From: an uncultured Lachnospiraceae bacterium
GTDB lineage: Bacteria; Bacillota; Clostridia; Lachnospirales; Lachnospiraceae
Assembly (NCBI GenBank): GCA_910585465.1
Contig: CAJUEW010000001.1
Coordinates: 62,001-126,000, forward strand
Reading direction: 5' to 3'
Length of the DNA: 64,000 nt
The notes under the pieces were generated by a model. The model was not told where the DNA came from. It worked only from the letters and a program-made list of their open reading frames with translations, and did no database searches. This document shows, piece after piece, positions 34,170 to 42,420 of the stretch (the stretch's first letter is position 1; each line of letters starts with the position of its first letter). A program made the position numbers and the translations under genes.

Positions 34170-34889
34170 ATGGAAGAAAAAATGACAATGGATGACTTCT
34201 CAGAAGAACTGGAAGCCTCCTACAAGGCTGCTGAAGAGCAGACAGAAGCTACTGACGAACTGGATCCGGTCTGGGCCACTCTGAACGAATATCTGACGGA
34301 AAAAACAGTTTTGACCGTAAAGGTCGGCGGTGTCGTAAATGCAGGTGTGATTGCCTATGTGGAGGGCATCCGGGGCTTTATCCCTGCATCCCGGCTGTCC
34401 CTGGAGCATGTGGAGGATCTGAATGAATGGCTGAACAGGAAGATTAAGGTTCGTGTCATTACCGCTGATCCGAATAAAAAGAGACTGGTTCTCTCTGCCA
34501 GAGAGCTGTTAAGGGAAGAAGCCAGAGCAGAGGCTGCGCAGAAAAAGCAGGCTGCTATGGAACAGACCCGGGTCGGTGATATTATGAACGGAACCGTTGA
34601 ATCCTTAAAAGACTACGGTGCATTCGTCCGTCTGGAAAACGGACTGTCCGGTCTGGTACACGTATCCCAGATATCTGACAAGCGTATCACCTCCCCTTCA
34701 AAGGTATTGAAGGAAGGCGAGTCCGTAAAGGTGAAGGTCATTGCGATTAAGGACGGCAAGCTCTCCCTGAGCATGAAGGCTCTGATTGAGAAATCCCAGC
34801 CGGAGGAGTCAGAGGAAAAATACGATCTTCCCAAGAGTGAAAGCATTTCCACCAGCCTTGGTTCCCTGCTTGCGAATCTGAAGCTTTAA
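34170..34889 (+). CDS. Two-domain S1 RNA-binding protein
   Basis: About 239 residues from ATG 34170 (AAGGAG upstream). An acidic N-terminal segment is followed by two S1 domains. The first is at about residues 45-115 (KVGGVVNAGVIAYVEGIRGFIPASRL) and the second at about 137-205 (GDIMNGTVESLKDYGAFVRLENGLSGLVHVSQI). Such short S1-like proteins occur in Lachnospiraceae in place of, or beside, full-length ribosomal S1. A role in mRNA binding or translation is inferred. Confidence 0.88.
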   Translation: MEEKMTMDDFSEELEASYKAAEEQTEATDELDPVWATLNEYLTEKTVLTVKVGGVVNAGVIAYVEGIRGFIPASRLSLEHVEDLNEWLNRKIKVRVITADPNKKRLVLSARELLREEARAEAAQKKQAAMEQTRVGDIMNGTVESLKDYGAFVRLENGLSGLVHVSQISDKRITSPSKVLKEGESVKVKVIAIKDGKLSLSMKALIEKSQPEESEEKYDLPKSESISTSLGSLLANLKL

Positions 34890-34916
34890 TTTCTTAAATA
34901 AAATAAAGTGAAATAA

Positions 34917-34958
34917 AAAGTACCGCCTGTCATCCTTCGATGATCAGGCGGTACTTTA
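34917..34958. terminator. Bidirectional terminator
   Basis: A long stem built on AAAGTACCGCCTG / CAGGCGGTACTTT, with ATC-GAT pairing nearer the loop, lies between the convergent S1 gene and the Ig-like gene. It has A-rich and T-rich flanks. Confidence 0.75.
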
Positions 34959-34975
34959 CGTTATCCGTATTTATC

Positions 34976-36028
34976 CTAGTATTTATAGGAAGTGAATCCA
35001 ATCTGCTTCATGGACACTCCTGCTCTCTTCAGCAGAACCTGCCAGCCGCTGAATGCTGCCTTCAGATAAGAATTAGCTGCACTCTGTAAATTGGATGTAT
35101 TCATATTATTATTTGCCGTAACGGTGAAGTCTACATTATTAGCTCCGGTATAGGAAGATGCTTTGATCTTCGCTGTGGCCTTGATGCCTGCACCAGAAGA
35201 AAGAACATAAGTAAATGTCGGACTTACAGTTGCGCTCTTAGTTACGTCTACATTCATCTGAATCTCAACCTGAACACGGCCTGTGCTTCTCTGCTCTTCA
35301 CTATAGAAGTAGAACAGAAGCTTATCCGTCTTCTTGTTGTACTCAATCAGATATGTATCCTTATATACCATACCAGATTCGCTTCCGCTTCTTTGTATCT
35401 GGATAACTTTATTGCCTCTCTGGTTATTGCCGCCGTTTAAAAGAATGTATCTCTTCAGCGTCTTGTAATTTGCCGCAAGAGTGGAACTGCTTCCGCCGCT
35501 GGAAGATTTCTTTACAGTTACCTTACAGGTATATTTCTTTGTGCCCACTTTAGCGGTAATAGTTGCACTTCCTGCTTTCTTTCCGGTTACTTTTCCTTTG
35601 GAGGTAACGGTTGCAACAGATTTATTACTGGAGCTCCATTTTACCTTCTGTGTTGTTCCGGTTACTTTCAGCGTAGCTGACTTATTCACATTCAGAGTTA
35701 AAGTCTTTTTGCTGATCTTCGGAGTTTCTACAGTAACCTTGCAGGTCAGCTTCTTGGAACCAACTTTTGCAGTAATCACTGCGGTTCCTTTTGCTTTTGC
35801 AGTTACTTTTCCTTTGGAAGTGACAGTTGCAACACTCTTCTTACTGGATGACCAGGTAACCTTTGATTTTGTACCTGTCACCTTCAGAGTCTTGCTCTCT
35901 CCCTTAACCAGGGTGACTTTTGTAGCAGACAGTTTTACTGACGCTGCTTCTACAGTTGCCACTGGAAGAGTTCCGGCAACAAGTATTGTCAGCAACAGAC
36001 ATACTACAAGTTGTTTCAGTTTTTTCAT
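34976..36028 (-). CDS. Secreted Ig-like (Big_2) domain protein
   Basis: A 350-residue exported protein. A signal peptide covers residues 1-28 (cleavage likely after VEA-A). Two bacterial Ig-like group 2 domains follow at about 29-101 and 104-175, each with VTWSSS or VKWSSS, SVATVTSKGKVT and the ITAKVG..KKxTCKVTV ending. A Ser/Gly linker leads to a C-terminal domain of about 165 residues with no recognisable family. It is Lys/Thr-rich and likely surface-associated, although no anchor is visible. It is transcribed alone. Confidence 0.85.
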   Translation of the reverse strand: MKKLKQLVVCLLLTILVAGTLPVATVEAASVKLSATKVTLVKGESKTLKVTGTKSKVTWSSSKKSVATVTSKGKVTAKAKGTAVITAKVGSKKLTCKVTVETPKISKKTLTLNVNKSATLKVTGTTQKVKWSSSNKSVATVTSKGKVTGKKAGSATITAKVGTKKYTCKVTVKKSSSGGSSSTLAANYKTLKRYILLNGGNNQRGNKVIQIQRSGSESGMVYKDTYLIEYNKKTDKLLFYFYSEEQRSTGRVQVEIQMNVDVTKSATVSPTFTYVLSSGAGIKATAKIKASSYTGANNVDFTVTANNNMNTSNLQSAANSYLKAAFSGWQVLLKRAGVSMKQIGFTSYKY

Positions 36029-36208
36029 TGTACTTTCCTCCTTTTCCTTATGGAAAATATTTTACACCCATTAGCCCTATTAAACAATACCCTAATTTTA
36101 AATTTTTGCTTAAGAATAATCCACACCCGGCACATAATTCTGAAACCGGATATTTTTACACGAAACACTGGGGACTCAGCCTTTTATTCTTATCAAATTA
36201 CCCGAAAT

Positions 36209-37156
36209 CTAATCTATATTCTCTGAAAAATTCATATGAAATTTTACATAATACTTCATGATCCTTTTCGATAAACGTTCATTAACTTCTTCGGCAGTTA
36301 CATTTTCATGAGTATATCTCCAATCATTATAATTAAGGATATCACTATATTCCGACATGTTGATTTTAAAATCATCATAACGGAATACTTTTTCTTCGTA
36401 AAAGATATTTTTGTTTAAATCCTCCTGTATGCTTTCCTTCATATTATATTTTGCATATAATATCTCTGTATCCCAAAGCATTAAATCATATTCATTAATT
36501 GACATCTGCACGCAGTCTATCCCATATGCTTCCAATGCCTTGATAATATTGCAATAATAATAGGGCTCTTCACATAACCGCATTTTATAAAATAATTCCA
36601 CGTCATGCTTGCTCGTTTTTAAATCAGGAAAATAATCAGCGCTGTCATTGTATTTTTCCTCTATCACCTGTATAATCGTATTGATTTCTGCCTGATCCTC
36701 CTTGCTTCTGAGAAACTGGTATGCCTCCACATCATCTGACAGTTGATTGATATTCTCATTTACTGAAGCTAAATTTTCATTCATTGCAGCGATCTTTTCG
36801 TTCGTTTCCAGAACCCAGCCGGAGATCTCTTCAGAGCCGCCGACAGAGCCTTCTTCCTTCTCCTGCTCCGACTCGAAAAACTCCCCAAGCTTTATGACAT
36901 AATTTTTGAAAGAACCCACATTTACGAAAGAAACAGCCAGTATAGCGCCGTCCGCAATAAATAAAATCACAAATATATATTTTTTCCATTTGATTTTAAT
37001 TTTATCATTCAGATAGCTTAAAAAAAGAATATATCCGATTAAGTAGCATATGATAAAGGTTATTTTCATAAAAGTATTCTGCATGTTTACAGACAGCACC
37101 ACGGTTAATAAGCTTGCCCCGACTGAAAATATGTTTCTGTAGTCCTCTTTCTTCAT
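36209..37156 (-). CDS. Unknown membrane protein with coiled coil
   Basis: A 315-residue protein I do not recognise. The first 80 residues hold two or three membrane helices. A predicted coiled coil follows at about 108-150 (ETNEKIAAMNENLASVNENI), then a soluble acidic C-terminal domain rich in Tyr, Glu and Asn. The base composition is AT-richer than its neighbours. The start at 37156 follows AAGGAGGGAA. It stands alone upstream of the repeat-flanked toxin-antitoxin segment. A sensory or anchoring role could be imagined, but nothing in the sequence proves one. Confidence 0.65.
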   Translation of the reverse strand: MKKEDYRNIFSVGASLLTVVLSVNMQNTFMKITFIICYLIGYILFLSYLNDKIKIKWKKYIFVILFIADGAILAVSFVNVGSFKNYVIKLGEFFESEQEKEEGSVGGSEEISGWVLETNEKIAAMNENLASVNENINQLSDDVEAYQFLRSKEDQAEINTIIQVIEEKYNDSADYFPDLKTSKHDVELFYKMRLCEEPYYYCNIIKALEAYGIDCVQMSINEYDLMLWDTEILYAKYNMKESIQEDLNKNIFYEEKVFRYDDFKINMSEYSDILNYNDWRYTHENVTAEEVNERLSKRIMKYYVKFHMNFSENID

Positions 37157-37270
37157 CCTGATTTTCCCTCCTTATATTTTAATTATTATACAAGATTCTC
37201 CATTATTTTCCAATTTTTTACAGCATATCAGGTGTTTCAAACAGCATATCAAAAAAATATTTTTACAGGT

Positions 37271-37341
37271 GGATCTATATTATAAAAGTAGACACCTATA
37301 TGTACCATCTGTTACAATAAGCTATACTCTAAAAAGGAGGC
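37271..37341 (+). repeat. 71-bp direct repeat, copy 1
   Basis: This copy matches 38179-38249 at 69 of 71 positions. It ends in a strong ribosome site (AAAAAGGAGGC) and contains a TATACT box (37323-37328), so it may carry a promoter and translation signal for the genes that follow. The complementary strand encodes a short open run starting MVHIGVYFYNI, which may be the edge of a lost transposase gene. Confidence 0.85.
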
Positions 37342-37345
37342 TCTT

Positions 37346-37459
37346 ATGGCAGTAAACAACCACACCAAATCCACCCCGCTCCTTATTGAATTTCATCCCG
37401 CTTTCGTGTATAATCCACTCATAGGAAGAAATACTTTTCCTGTTAATCCGAAATCATGA
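37346..37459 (+). CDS. Small ORF ahead of the antitoxin
   Basis: A 37-residue open frame has an ideal ribosome site (AAGGAGG, supplied by the repeat). Its TGA overlaps an ATG that is in frame with the antitoxin gene. The peptide starts AVNNHTKSTPLLIEFHP and is otherwise unremarkable. It could be a leader peptide that couples translation to the toxin-antitoxin genes, or the truncated start of a gene lost at the insertion. Confidence 0.35.
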   Translation: MAVNNHTKSTPLLIEFHPAFVYNPLIGRNTFPVNPKS

Positions 37460-37473
37460 AAGGAGGCTTTCCC

Positions 37474-37716
37474 ATGAGCACTTTAGACGCAACCGTTTCC
37501 ATGTTGGAAGCGATGCCGGAAGACGCAAGAATAAAAGTCCTGGAATTCACCCGGCAACTCTTTACTTCCAGGAAACCGGCAAACCCATTCGTCCCGGTCG
37601 GCGCACAGCAGGTACTTTCTGACCTCGCCGAGTCACGCCGGCAGACTGCCGAGGGAAAAGGACTTGACATGGAAGACGCACTGAACAGGATGGGGAAACA
37701 GCATGGATTTATTTGA
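37474..37716 (+). CDS. Antitoxin of a RelE/ParE-type pair
   Basis: An 80-residue protein from ATG 37474 (AAAGGAGG upstream). It is helical, with a hydrophobic N-terminal segment (MSTLDATVSMLEAMPEDARIKV) and a charged tail (LAESRRQTAEGKGLDMEDAL). It overlaps the toxin gene by 14 bp. Size, order and overlap are those of a type II antitoxin, which would bind and block the toxin and repress the pair. The DNA-binding fold is not obvious from sequence. Confidence 0.8.
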   Translation: MSTLDATVSMLEAMPEDARIKVLEFTRQLFTSRKPANPFVPVGAQQVLSDLAESRRQTAEGKGLDMEDALNRMGKQHGFI

Positions 37717-38035
37717 CGTAATCATCTCACCAAAGGCACTGTCACAGCTGAACGACTATATCGACTACATCCAATATACCCTGCTGAACGAACAGGCCGC
37801 CCGCAATGTCTGGCTGGATGCCATAGAGACACGGGATCAGTTGTCCAAAGTCGCTGGCAGCCTGAAATTCTGCTCCCATCCCCAACTGAAAAAGGATGGA
37901 TACCGCATCATCAAATTCCTCCGACATCATTATGTAATGCTCTACCGGACAGACGGAACCACCGTCTATGTGGACGCTATCTACCATCAGCTTCAGGACT
38001 ATGAAAATACCTTTGCAGAAGAATTAAGCCAATAA
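37703..38035 (+). CDS. RelE/ParE-family toxin
   Basis: A 110-residue protein with the ParE/RelE fold pattern: DVIISPKALSQLNDYIDYIQ at the N-terminus, a central YRIIKFLRHHYVMLYR strand pair with basic residues, and a C-terminal VYVDAIYHQLQDYE. ParE members poison DNA gyrase while RelE members cut mRNA; the sequence alone does not decide. It is translated from a start inside the antitoxin gene. The pair is bracketed by the 71-bp repeats, which suggests it moved as a cassette. Confidence 0.9.
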   Translation: MDLFDVIISPKALSQLNDYIDYIQYTLLNEQAARNVWLDAIETRDQLSKVAGSLKFCSHPQLKKDGYRIIKFLRHHYVMLYRTDGTTVYVDAIYHQLQDYENTFAEELSQ

Positions 38036-38102
38036 TACCCAAAAAGCCGGAATGGATACTGCATCCACCCGGCTTTTTTCACTCAATTTCATCCCCAAAA
38101 TT

Positions 38103-38177
38103 TCACTCCGCCTGAATCCTCCCATCCAGATGCACCCGCGCCCATTTCACGAACCTCTCCCAGATCTCTTCCGACAT
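38103..38177 (-). CDS. Possible micro-ORF at the repeat edge
   Basis: A 24-codon frame, MSEEIWERFVKWARVHLDGR and four more residues, lies between the toxin stop and repeat copy 2. The same frame extends upstream through the repeat to an ATG at about 38211 (MVHIGVYFYN..). It looks peptide-like but has no clear ribosome site; it may be the remnant of a mobile-element gene. Confidence 0.25.
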   Translation of the reverse strand: MSEEIWERFVKWARVHLDGRIQAE

Positions 38178-38178
38178 T

Positions 38179-38249
38179 GGAGCTATATTATAAAAGTAGA
38201 CACCTATATGTACCATCTGTTACAATAAACTATACTCTAAAAAGGAGGC
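38179..38249 (+). repeat. 71-bp direct repeat, copy 2
   Basis: This is the second copy of the repeat, differing from 37271-37341 at two positions (GGAG for GGAT, and TAAA for TAAG). Its right end cuts into a cotJC relic. AAAGGAGGC at 38241-38249 is followed by its own complement GCCTCCTTT, forming a small hairpin. Confidence 0.85.
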
Positions 38250-38502
38250 CGCCTGCCTCCTTTGAAGGCATCGTATAGCGCTGTGCAAGGTAGCGCATAG
38301 ATGCCGGAAGCTCTCCGTCCGGCCCCCCCATACTGACTGATAATCATCTGAGCGGTTTTCGGACACGTATGCCTGATTTTTACCGGAAACTGCAGTCTTT
38401 TTTCATAGGTCCACATCAGATGCACGCTCCTTCCCAGGGCATAGGACCCTCTGTCCACAATCCCTCACAGCCGCAGGAGGAATTTGTTATGAAAATTTTC
38501 AT
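38250..38502 (-). pseudogene. cotJC: Relic of spore-coat genes cotJB-cotJC
   Basis: On the minus strand, the tail of a CotJB-like protein (CGCEGLWTEGPMPWEGACI, stop at 38418-38416) is followed with a TGATG overlap by the start of CotJC, the manganese-catalase-like coat protein (MWTYEKRLQFPVKI, then QMIISQYGG). A run of seven G bases after QYGG shifts the frame; with six the expected PDGEL, then RYLAQRYTMPSKEAGGLL, would follow. The gene then ends at the 71-bp repeat, so about 130 residues are missing. The cotJB fragment begins directly after the stop of the DUF4173 gene. Both genes are dead here. Confidence 0.8.
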
Positions 38503-39843
38503 TTACATAATCAGCCCGCGCAGTCTTGCCCATTCATTATACAGGGTACTCCAGTGCTCCACAGGACATATGCACAGCAGACAGAACAGCGCCGCTCCCG
38601 CCATTACACAGATCCGCACCACCGGAAATTCCCTCCTTTGGCGCAGCACCATACAGACAAACACAATCCCCATCCAGACTAAAAATGTCATCGGCACAAT
38701 CCGGTTTACGGTCAGTCCGTAAACGCTGATATACAGCCCCAGCTTACCGGCCGCTGTGGCAATCAGAAGCAGCGTTAATACAGACAGCAGTACAGTAAAA
38801 AAAGAAAGTCCTCTGTGCTCATAGCTTCTGCTCCTGGAAAACATTCCCGAAAGCCACAGAATCATCAGATTCCACGCTCCAATCCGGCATAGCTCAAAAA
38901 ATCCTCTTCTGGCATATTCCGCATAAGTAAAGTCCCAGGGAAGCTTTTCTGTAAAGGCGGCAAACAGATAATTTCCCTGAATACCCATAAACAATGTATA
39001 GACCAGACAGATAACCGCCAATGCCGTACAGACGGCCGTATCTGGAACCAGACGTATCTCCTCTCCTATTTTCTGAAGCTCTTCTGTATGGATTCTGTCC
39101 GTATTTCTTCCATGAATACCGCCGAAGATCAATCCGTAAAGATAAGAGGATACTAAAAGTGCCAGAAACATCCGTAAAATAATTCGCAGCAGGTGCCCTT
39201 GAATATAACCGGCCAGGCTCCCTGCTATCTGCTCAAACCCTGCGTCCGCGTCGGAAAGAAGCGGCAGAATAATGAACAGCATAGGTACTGCAAGAACCAG
39301 CCCCAGCAGAATCGATTTGGGCCTGCTTTGTCTGTCCCTTTTTTCCCCTCCTCCGGATATGCTGCCTGCAAGAACCCGTATCTGACAGGTAAAGTTGCAG
39401 AATGGAACCACCTCCAGAGCATTCCATCCGTCAAAAAACACCCATTGGGAAGTACGGTTCTGAAAAATAAGCCTCCCCGATGCGGCAAGCGTCCAGTAAG
39501 CGGCGACTGCCATCAGGGCCAGAATCTGGAAAATATGCAGAACAGACCAAAAGGCAAACGGGATTCCGATTGACAGAAGAACTCCCAGCCAGAACCAGCT
39601 TTCCTTTGACAGATAAATATTCTTTCCCCGAAGATACAGCAGCACAACCGCTGCATAAAAAACAGTGTATGCAGACAGCATCCATGTGTCAGTCCCATCC
39701 ATAAACACATAAACAAAGCTATAGCCTACCAGCAGATAAACAAAAGCAAATATCCGATCCGTTGTATCATTTTCCGGAAAAACAGATACACAGCTATTAT
39801 ACGGCAGACTATCCTGGCTGCCTTCCTGATACATATTCTTCAT
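38503..39843 (-). CDS. DUF4173 membrane protein
   Basis: A 446-residue polytopic membrane protein with about ten helices. The motif FTYAEYARRGFFELCRIGAWNL near residue 300 is typical of the DUF4173 family; function unknown. It is the last gene of a DUF2975-XRE-DUF4173 run, with 5 bp between it and the XRE gene. Its stop codon abuts the cotJB relic, so its native 3' flank has been lost or rearranged. Confidence 0.85.
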   Translation of the reverse strand: MKNMYQEGSQDSLPYNSCVSVFPENDTTDRIFAFVYLLVGYSFVYVFMDGTDTWMLSAYTVFYAAVVLLYLRGKNIYLSKESWFWLGVLLSIGIPFAFWSVLHIFQILALMAVAAYWTLAASGRLIFQNRTSQWVFFDGWNALEVVPFCNFTCQIRVLAGSISGGGEKRDRQSRPKSILLGLVLAVPMLFIILPLLSDADAGFEQIAGSLAGYIQGHLLRIILRMFLALLVSSYLYGLIFGGIHGRNTDRIHTEELQKIGEEIRLVPDTAVCTALAVICLVYTLFMGIQGNYLFAAFTEKLPWDFTYAEYARRGFFELCRIGAWNLMILWLSGMFSRSRSYEHRGLSFFTVLLSVLTLLLIATAAGKLGLYISVYGLTVNRIVPMTFLVWMGIVFVCMVLRQRREFPVVRICVMAGAALFCLLCICPVEHWSTLYNEWARLRGLIM

Positions 39844-39848
39844 TTCCC

Positions 39849-40058
39849 TTAGTCCTCCTCCACATACTCTAAAATATCTCCCGGCTGACAGTCCAGCGCC
39901 CGGCAGATACTGTTCAGTGTGCTGATTTTAATCGCTTTTGCTTTGCCGTTTTTCAGCACGGAAATATTTGCCATAGTAATCCCAACCCGTTCCGAAAGCT
40001 CAGTGACACTCATCTTCCGCTTTGCCAGCATCACGTCGATGTTAATGATAATTGCCAT
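39849..40058 (-). CDS. Small Cro/CI-type regulator
   Basis: A 69-residue helix-turn-helix protein (MLAKRKMSVTELSERVGITM, then ISVLKNGKAKAIKISTL and CQPGDILEYVEED), nearly all of it the XRE DNA-binding domain. Proteins of this kind (YozG-like) regularly accompany DUF2975 membrane proteins. It follows the DUF2975 gene by about 15 bp and probably regulates the operon through the palindrome upstream. Confidence 0.92.
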   Translation of the reverse strand: MAIIINIDVMLAKRKMSVTELSERVGITMANISVLKNGKAKAIKISTLNSICRALDCQPGDILEYVEED

Positions 40059-40073
40059 CTTTTTCTTTCCTCC

Positions 40074-40556
40074 TCAGATCGTCAGTTCCTGTTCCTCCTG
40101 CAGCTCGCTGGCGTTCTGCACCAGATGGGAAAGCGCCGCGCACAGGACGGTCAGAGTCACAGAAATAAAAACAGCCAGAACAATCGGAAATACCAGCCAG
40201 CCTGCGCCCTGGTACCAGCCTGCAATAAAAAACCATATAAGAAAGCCCGTATAGAGTACCGTGTCCAGCAGCATATACTGGCTCATCCGCTTCAACCTTA
40301 TGGCATTCTCCATGGAAAAAGACCGATTCTGTCCGATGCTCCCGCAGATTCCCCAAAATCTTATCAGACACATAACAGCCGGTACAGCGCTCAGAGCTGT
40401 TACCCTGCAGACGCCACGGTAGCCGGAGCTTCCGGCGATTCTTGTCAAAGGCTCCTTTAATACCAGCGGCAGAAACCACAGAACAAAGACCAGAAGCAGG
40501 ATGCCTACACCTGCGGTAATCATCTTCAAATATCCTGACATTTCTTTTTGCTTCAT
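40074..40556 (-). CDS. DUF2975 membrane protein
   Basis: About 160 residues from ATG 40556, chosen for the GGAGGA site 7 bp upstream. Four membrane helices are visible, with the family-type SFSMENAIRLKRMSQYMLLDT loop between the second and third. DUF2975-XRE gene pairs are widespread in Firmicutes, but the biochemical role is not known. It is the first gene of its operon and has a clear promoter. Confidence 0.9.
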   Translation of the reverse strand: MKQKEMSGYLKMITAGVGILLLVFVLWFLPLVLKEPLTRIAGSSGYRGVCRVTALSAVPAVMCLIRFWGICGSIGQNRSFSMENAIRLKRMSQYMLLDTVLYTGFLIWFFIAGWYQGAGWLVFPIVLAVFISVTLTVLCAALSHLVQNASELQEEQELTI

Positions 40557-40589
40557 AACTGCTTCCTCCATATTTGTTGCTTTACGGAT

Positions 40590-40651
40590 ATCATAATCCC
40601 GCAAAAATGAAATGTCAATAATTATTTATTGTATTACAATAAATAATTATT
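40590..40651 (-). promoter_or_regulatory. Promoter and palindromic operator of the DUF2975 operon
   Basis: On the minus strand TTGACA (40618-40613) and TATGAT (40595-40590) are 17 bp apart. Immediately upstream, touching the -35, is a perfect 15-bp inverted repeat: AATAATTATTTATTG, 5-nt centre, and its complement (40617-40651). The small XRE protein of the operon is the obvious candidate to bind it. Confidence 0.7.
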
Positions 40652-40724
40652 ACTTTACAAAAAAAAAATCAACTGACGTCTGAATCTTACAGAGGTTTCC
40701 ATGGGAGCTGCCGGGGATCTAAAA

Positions 40725-40772
40725 ACCGGTCAAAGACTGCCGCAAAACGGGGCGGTCTCTGACCGGTCTGAG
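40725..40772 (-). terminator. Terminator of the GH32 gene
   Basis: A long stem built on ACCGGTCA / TGACCGGT and GACTGCC / GGCGGTC lies 11 bp beyond the GH32 stop; on the minus strand it is followed by TTTTT. Confidence 0.75.
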
Positions 40773-40782
40773 GAAGTATCGT

Positions 40783-42297
40783 TTATGCCGGATTGGTATT
40801 GTGCTTCCGGGGGATTACGATGTCATATTTTTCTACGTCCATAATCGCCATCCCATTGGCTTCAAAAGAGATGCTCACTGCATCCTGGGGGGTATAGATG
40901 GTGGAAGAAATTGCCTGCTCTCCATTGTTTGCAAAGATTTCCACAGAAAACCGATCCATAATAATACGCAGGGTCAGCTCACCGCCCTGGTTGCGGACCA
41001 GCACTTCCCGGGAAGCAATAATATCATGCCGGAAACCGGAATTGCTCCTGTCAAAACGGAGGATGCTGCTGCCCGGAGTATAGCTGATGGCCGTGTAGTT
41101 CTCCGTATCCTTTGCTACTTTAATGGTGAAGTTCTCATAGAGCTTCTCGCCCGCAGGACGTATACGCACGGTCATGTCCAGAGAGCGTCCGCACACCTGC
41201 GGCAGCTGTATACGCTCACGCACATCCACATCACGATAAAGCACCGGTTCGCTTCTGTAACGCTCAAGCTCACGCACCGGATTCTGGATCAGCCGTCCGT
41301 TTATGATATGGAGCTCCCGCGGAATGGTCATCATCCCAAACCACTTGGAACCGTGGGGCTGGCTGTGGCTGGTCTCCCAGGACTGCATCCAGCCAATCAT
41401 AATCCGGCGTCCGTCCGGAGTCAGCACAGTCTGGGGGGCATAGAAATCCAGTCCATAATCAATAGCGCGGACTTCCGTCCGGTCAAATTTGTGGGTTTTG
41501 GAATCGTAATTCCCGGTAATATAGATCGTTCCGTTTCCGTTGTGAAATTCCATCCCTCTTGCCCTCATCTCCTGAGGCGAGGTCAGGATTACCGCAACAT
41601 TATCTAAAATAAAGAAATCCGGGCATTCCCACATTTTTCCGTATTGGTTTTTACAGTTGTCCAGCACGCTGACAAATTCCCAGTGAAGGGTGTCTTCGCT
41701 GCCAAACAGAAGAATGGAACCGCTGCCGTCTGACGGACGGTTGCCGATAACGGCATAGTAACGGTTTTCCTTTTCATCGAGCCAGATTTTAGGATCACGG
41801 AAATCCTCCGCACTGCCGCCCTCAGGAAGATCCGCTTCGGTCAGAATTGGATTTTTCTCATATTTTTCATAGTCGGTGCCATTGCCGAAGGCGACACACT
41901 GTACCTGCCGGCTCTCCGTATAGCCGTCCTCCCGTTTCCATTCCTGCACGCCGGTGTACATCAGCATGTGCCTTCCGTCAGGAAGCTCCATGGCGCTGCC
42001 GGAGAAGCATCCGGCATTGTCATATTCCGTATCAGGCGCCAGGGCGGTGGGAAGCCACTCCCATTGCACGAAATCTTTTGTCTTCACATGCCCCCAGTAC
42101 ATGGGACCCCAGCTGGTGTTGAAAAGATGGTACTGATAAAATAAATGATACTCGCCCTGATACCAGGAAAAACCGTTCGGATCATTCATCCATCCGATTT
42201 TGGGGGATACATGAAACAACGGACGCTCTTCCTCCATGATCTTATCGCCATAGATTTTTTCGTAATTTCTCGCTTGCTGCAGGCTTTTGCTGCTCAT
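40783..42297 (-). CDS. GH32 beta-fructofuranosidase / sucrose(-6-P) hydrolase
   Basis: A 504-residue cytosolic (no signal peptide) glycoside hydrolase family 32 enzyme that releases fructose from sucrose, sucrose-6-phosphate or short fructans. The nucleophile lies in WMNDPNG (Asp39), the transition-state stabiliser in FRDPK (residues 166-170), and the acid/base in WECPDFF (Glu224). A five-blade propeller domain is followed by the usual C-terminal beta-sandwich from about residue 350. Because the neighbouring importer is ABC-type and not PTS, the substrate inside the cell should be unphosphorylated sugar, perhaps fructo-oligosaccharides. It has its own promoter. Confidence 0.94.
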   Translation of the reverse strand: MSSKSLQQARNYEKIYGDKIMEEERPLFHVSPKIGWMNDPNGFSWYQGEYHLFYQYHLFNTSWGPMYWGHVKTKDFVQWEWLPTALAPDTEYDNAGCFSGSAMELPDGRHMLMYTGVQEWKREDGYTESRQVQCVAFGNGTDYEKYEKNPILTEADLPEGGSAEDFRDPKIWLDEKENRYYAVIGNRPSDGSGSILLFGSEDTLHWEFVSVLDNCKNQYGKMWECPDFFILDNVAVILTSPQEMRARGMEFHNGNGTIYITGNYDSKTHKFDRTEVRAIDYGLDFYAPQTVLTPDGRRIMIGWMQSWETSHSQPHGSKWFGMMTIPRELHIINGRLIQNPVRELERYRSEPVLYRDVDVRERIQLPQVCGRSLDMTVRIRPAGEKLYENFTIKVAKDTENYTAISYTPGSSILRFDRSNSGFRHDIIASREVLVRNQGGELTLRIIMDRFSVEIFANNGEQAISSTIYTPQDAVSISFEANGMAIMDVEKYDIVIPRKHNTNPA

Positions 42298-42320
42298 TTT
42301 TCAAACCTCACTTTATGTAA

Positions 42321-42349
42321 ATAGTATCGGATCTGTTAAATTTTGTCAA
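42321..42349 (-). promoter_or_regulatory. Internal promoter of the GH32 gene
   Basis: On the minus strand TTGACA (42349-42344) and TACTAT (42326-42321) are 17 bp apart, just downstream of an intergenic hairpin. No copy of the LacI-type operator is visible here, unlike the other two promoters of the locus. Confidence 0.65.
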
Positions 42350-42356
42350 ACACAGA

Positions 42357-42398
42357 ATATCCGCAGGCAGGTTTTCGTGAAGGTCTGCCTGCGGATAT
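42357..42398 (-). other. Hairpin between the importer genes and GH32
   Basis: A perfect 14-bp stem (ATATCCGCAGGCAG and complement) with a 14-nt loop follows the permease stop by 22 bp. It lacks a T-run, so it may stabilise the upstream mRNA or weakly attenuate read-through. Confidence 0.6.
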
Positions 42399-42420
42399 AA
42401 AGAAAAGTAACAGTCTTCCG

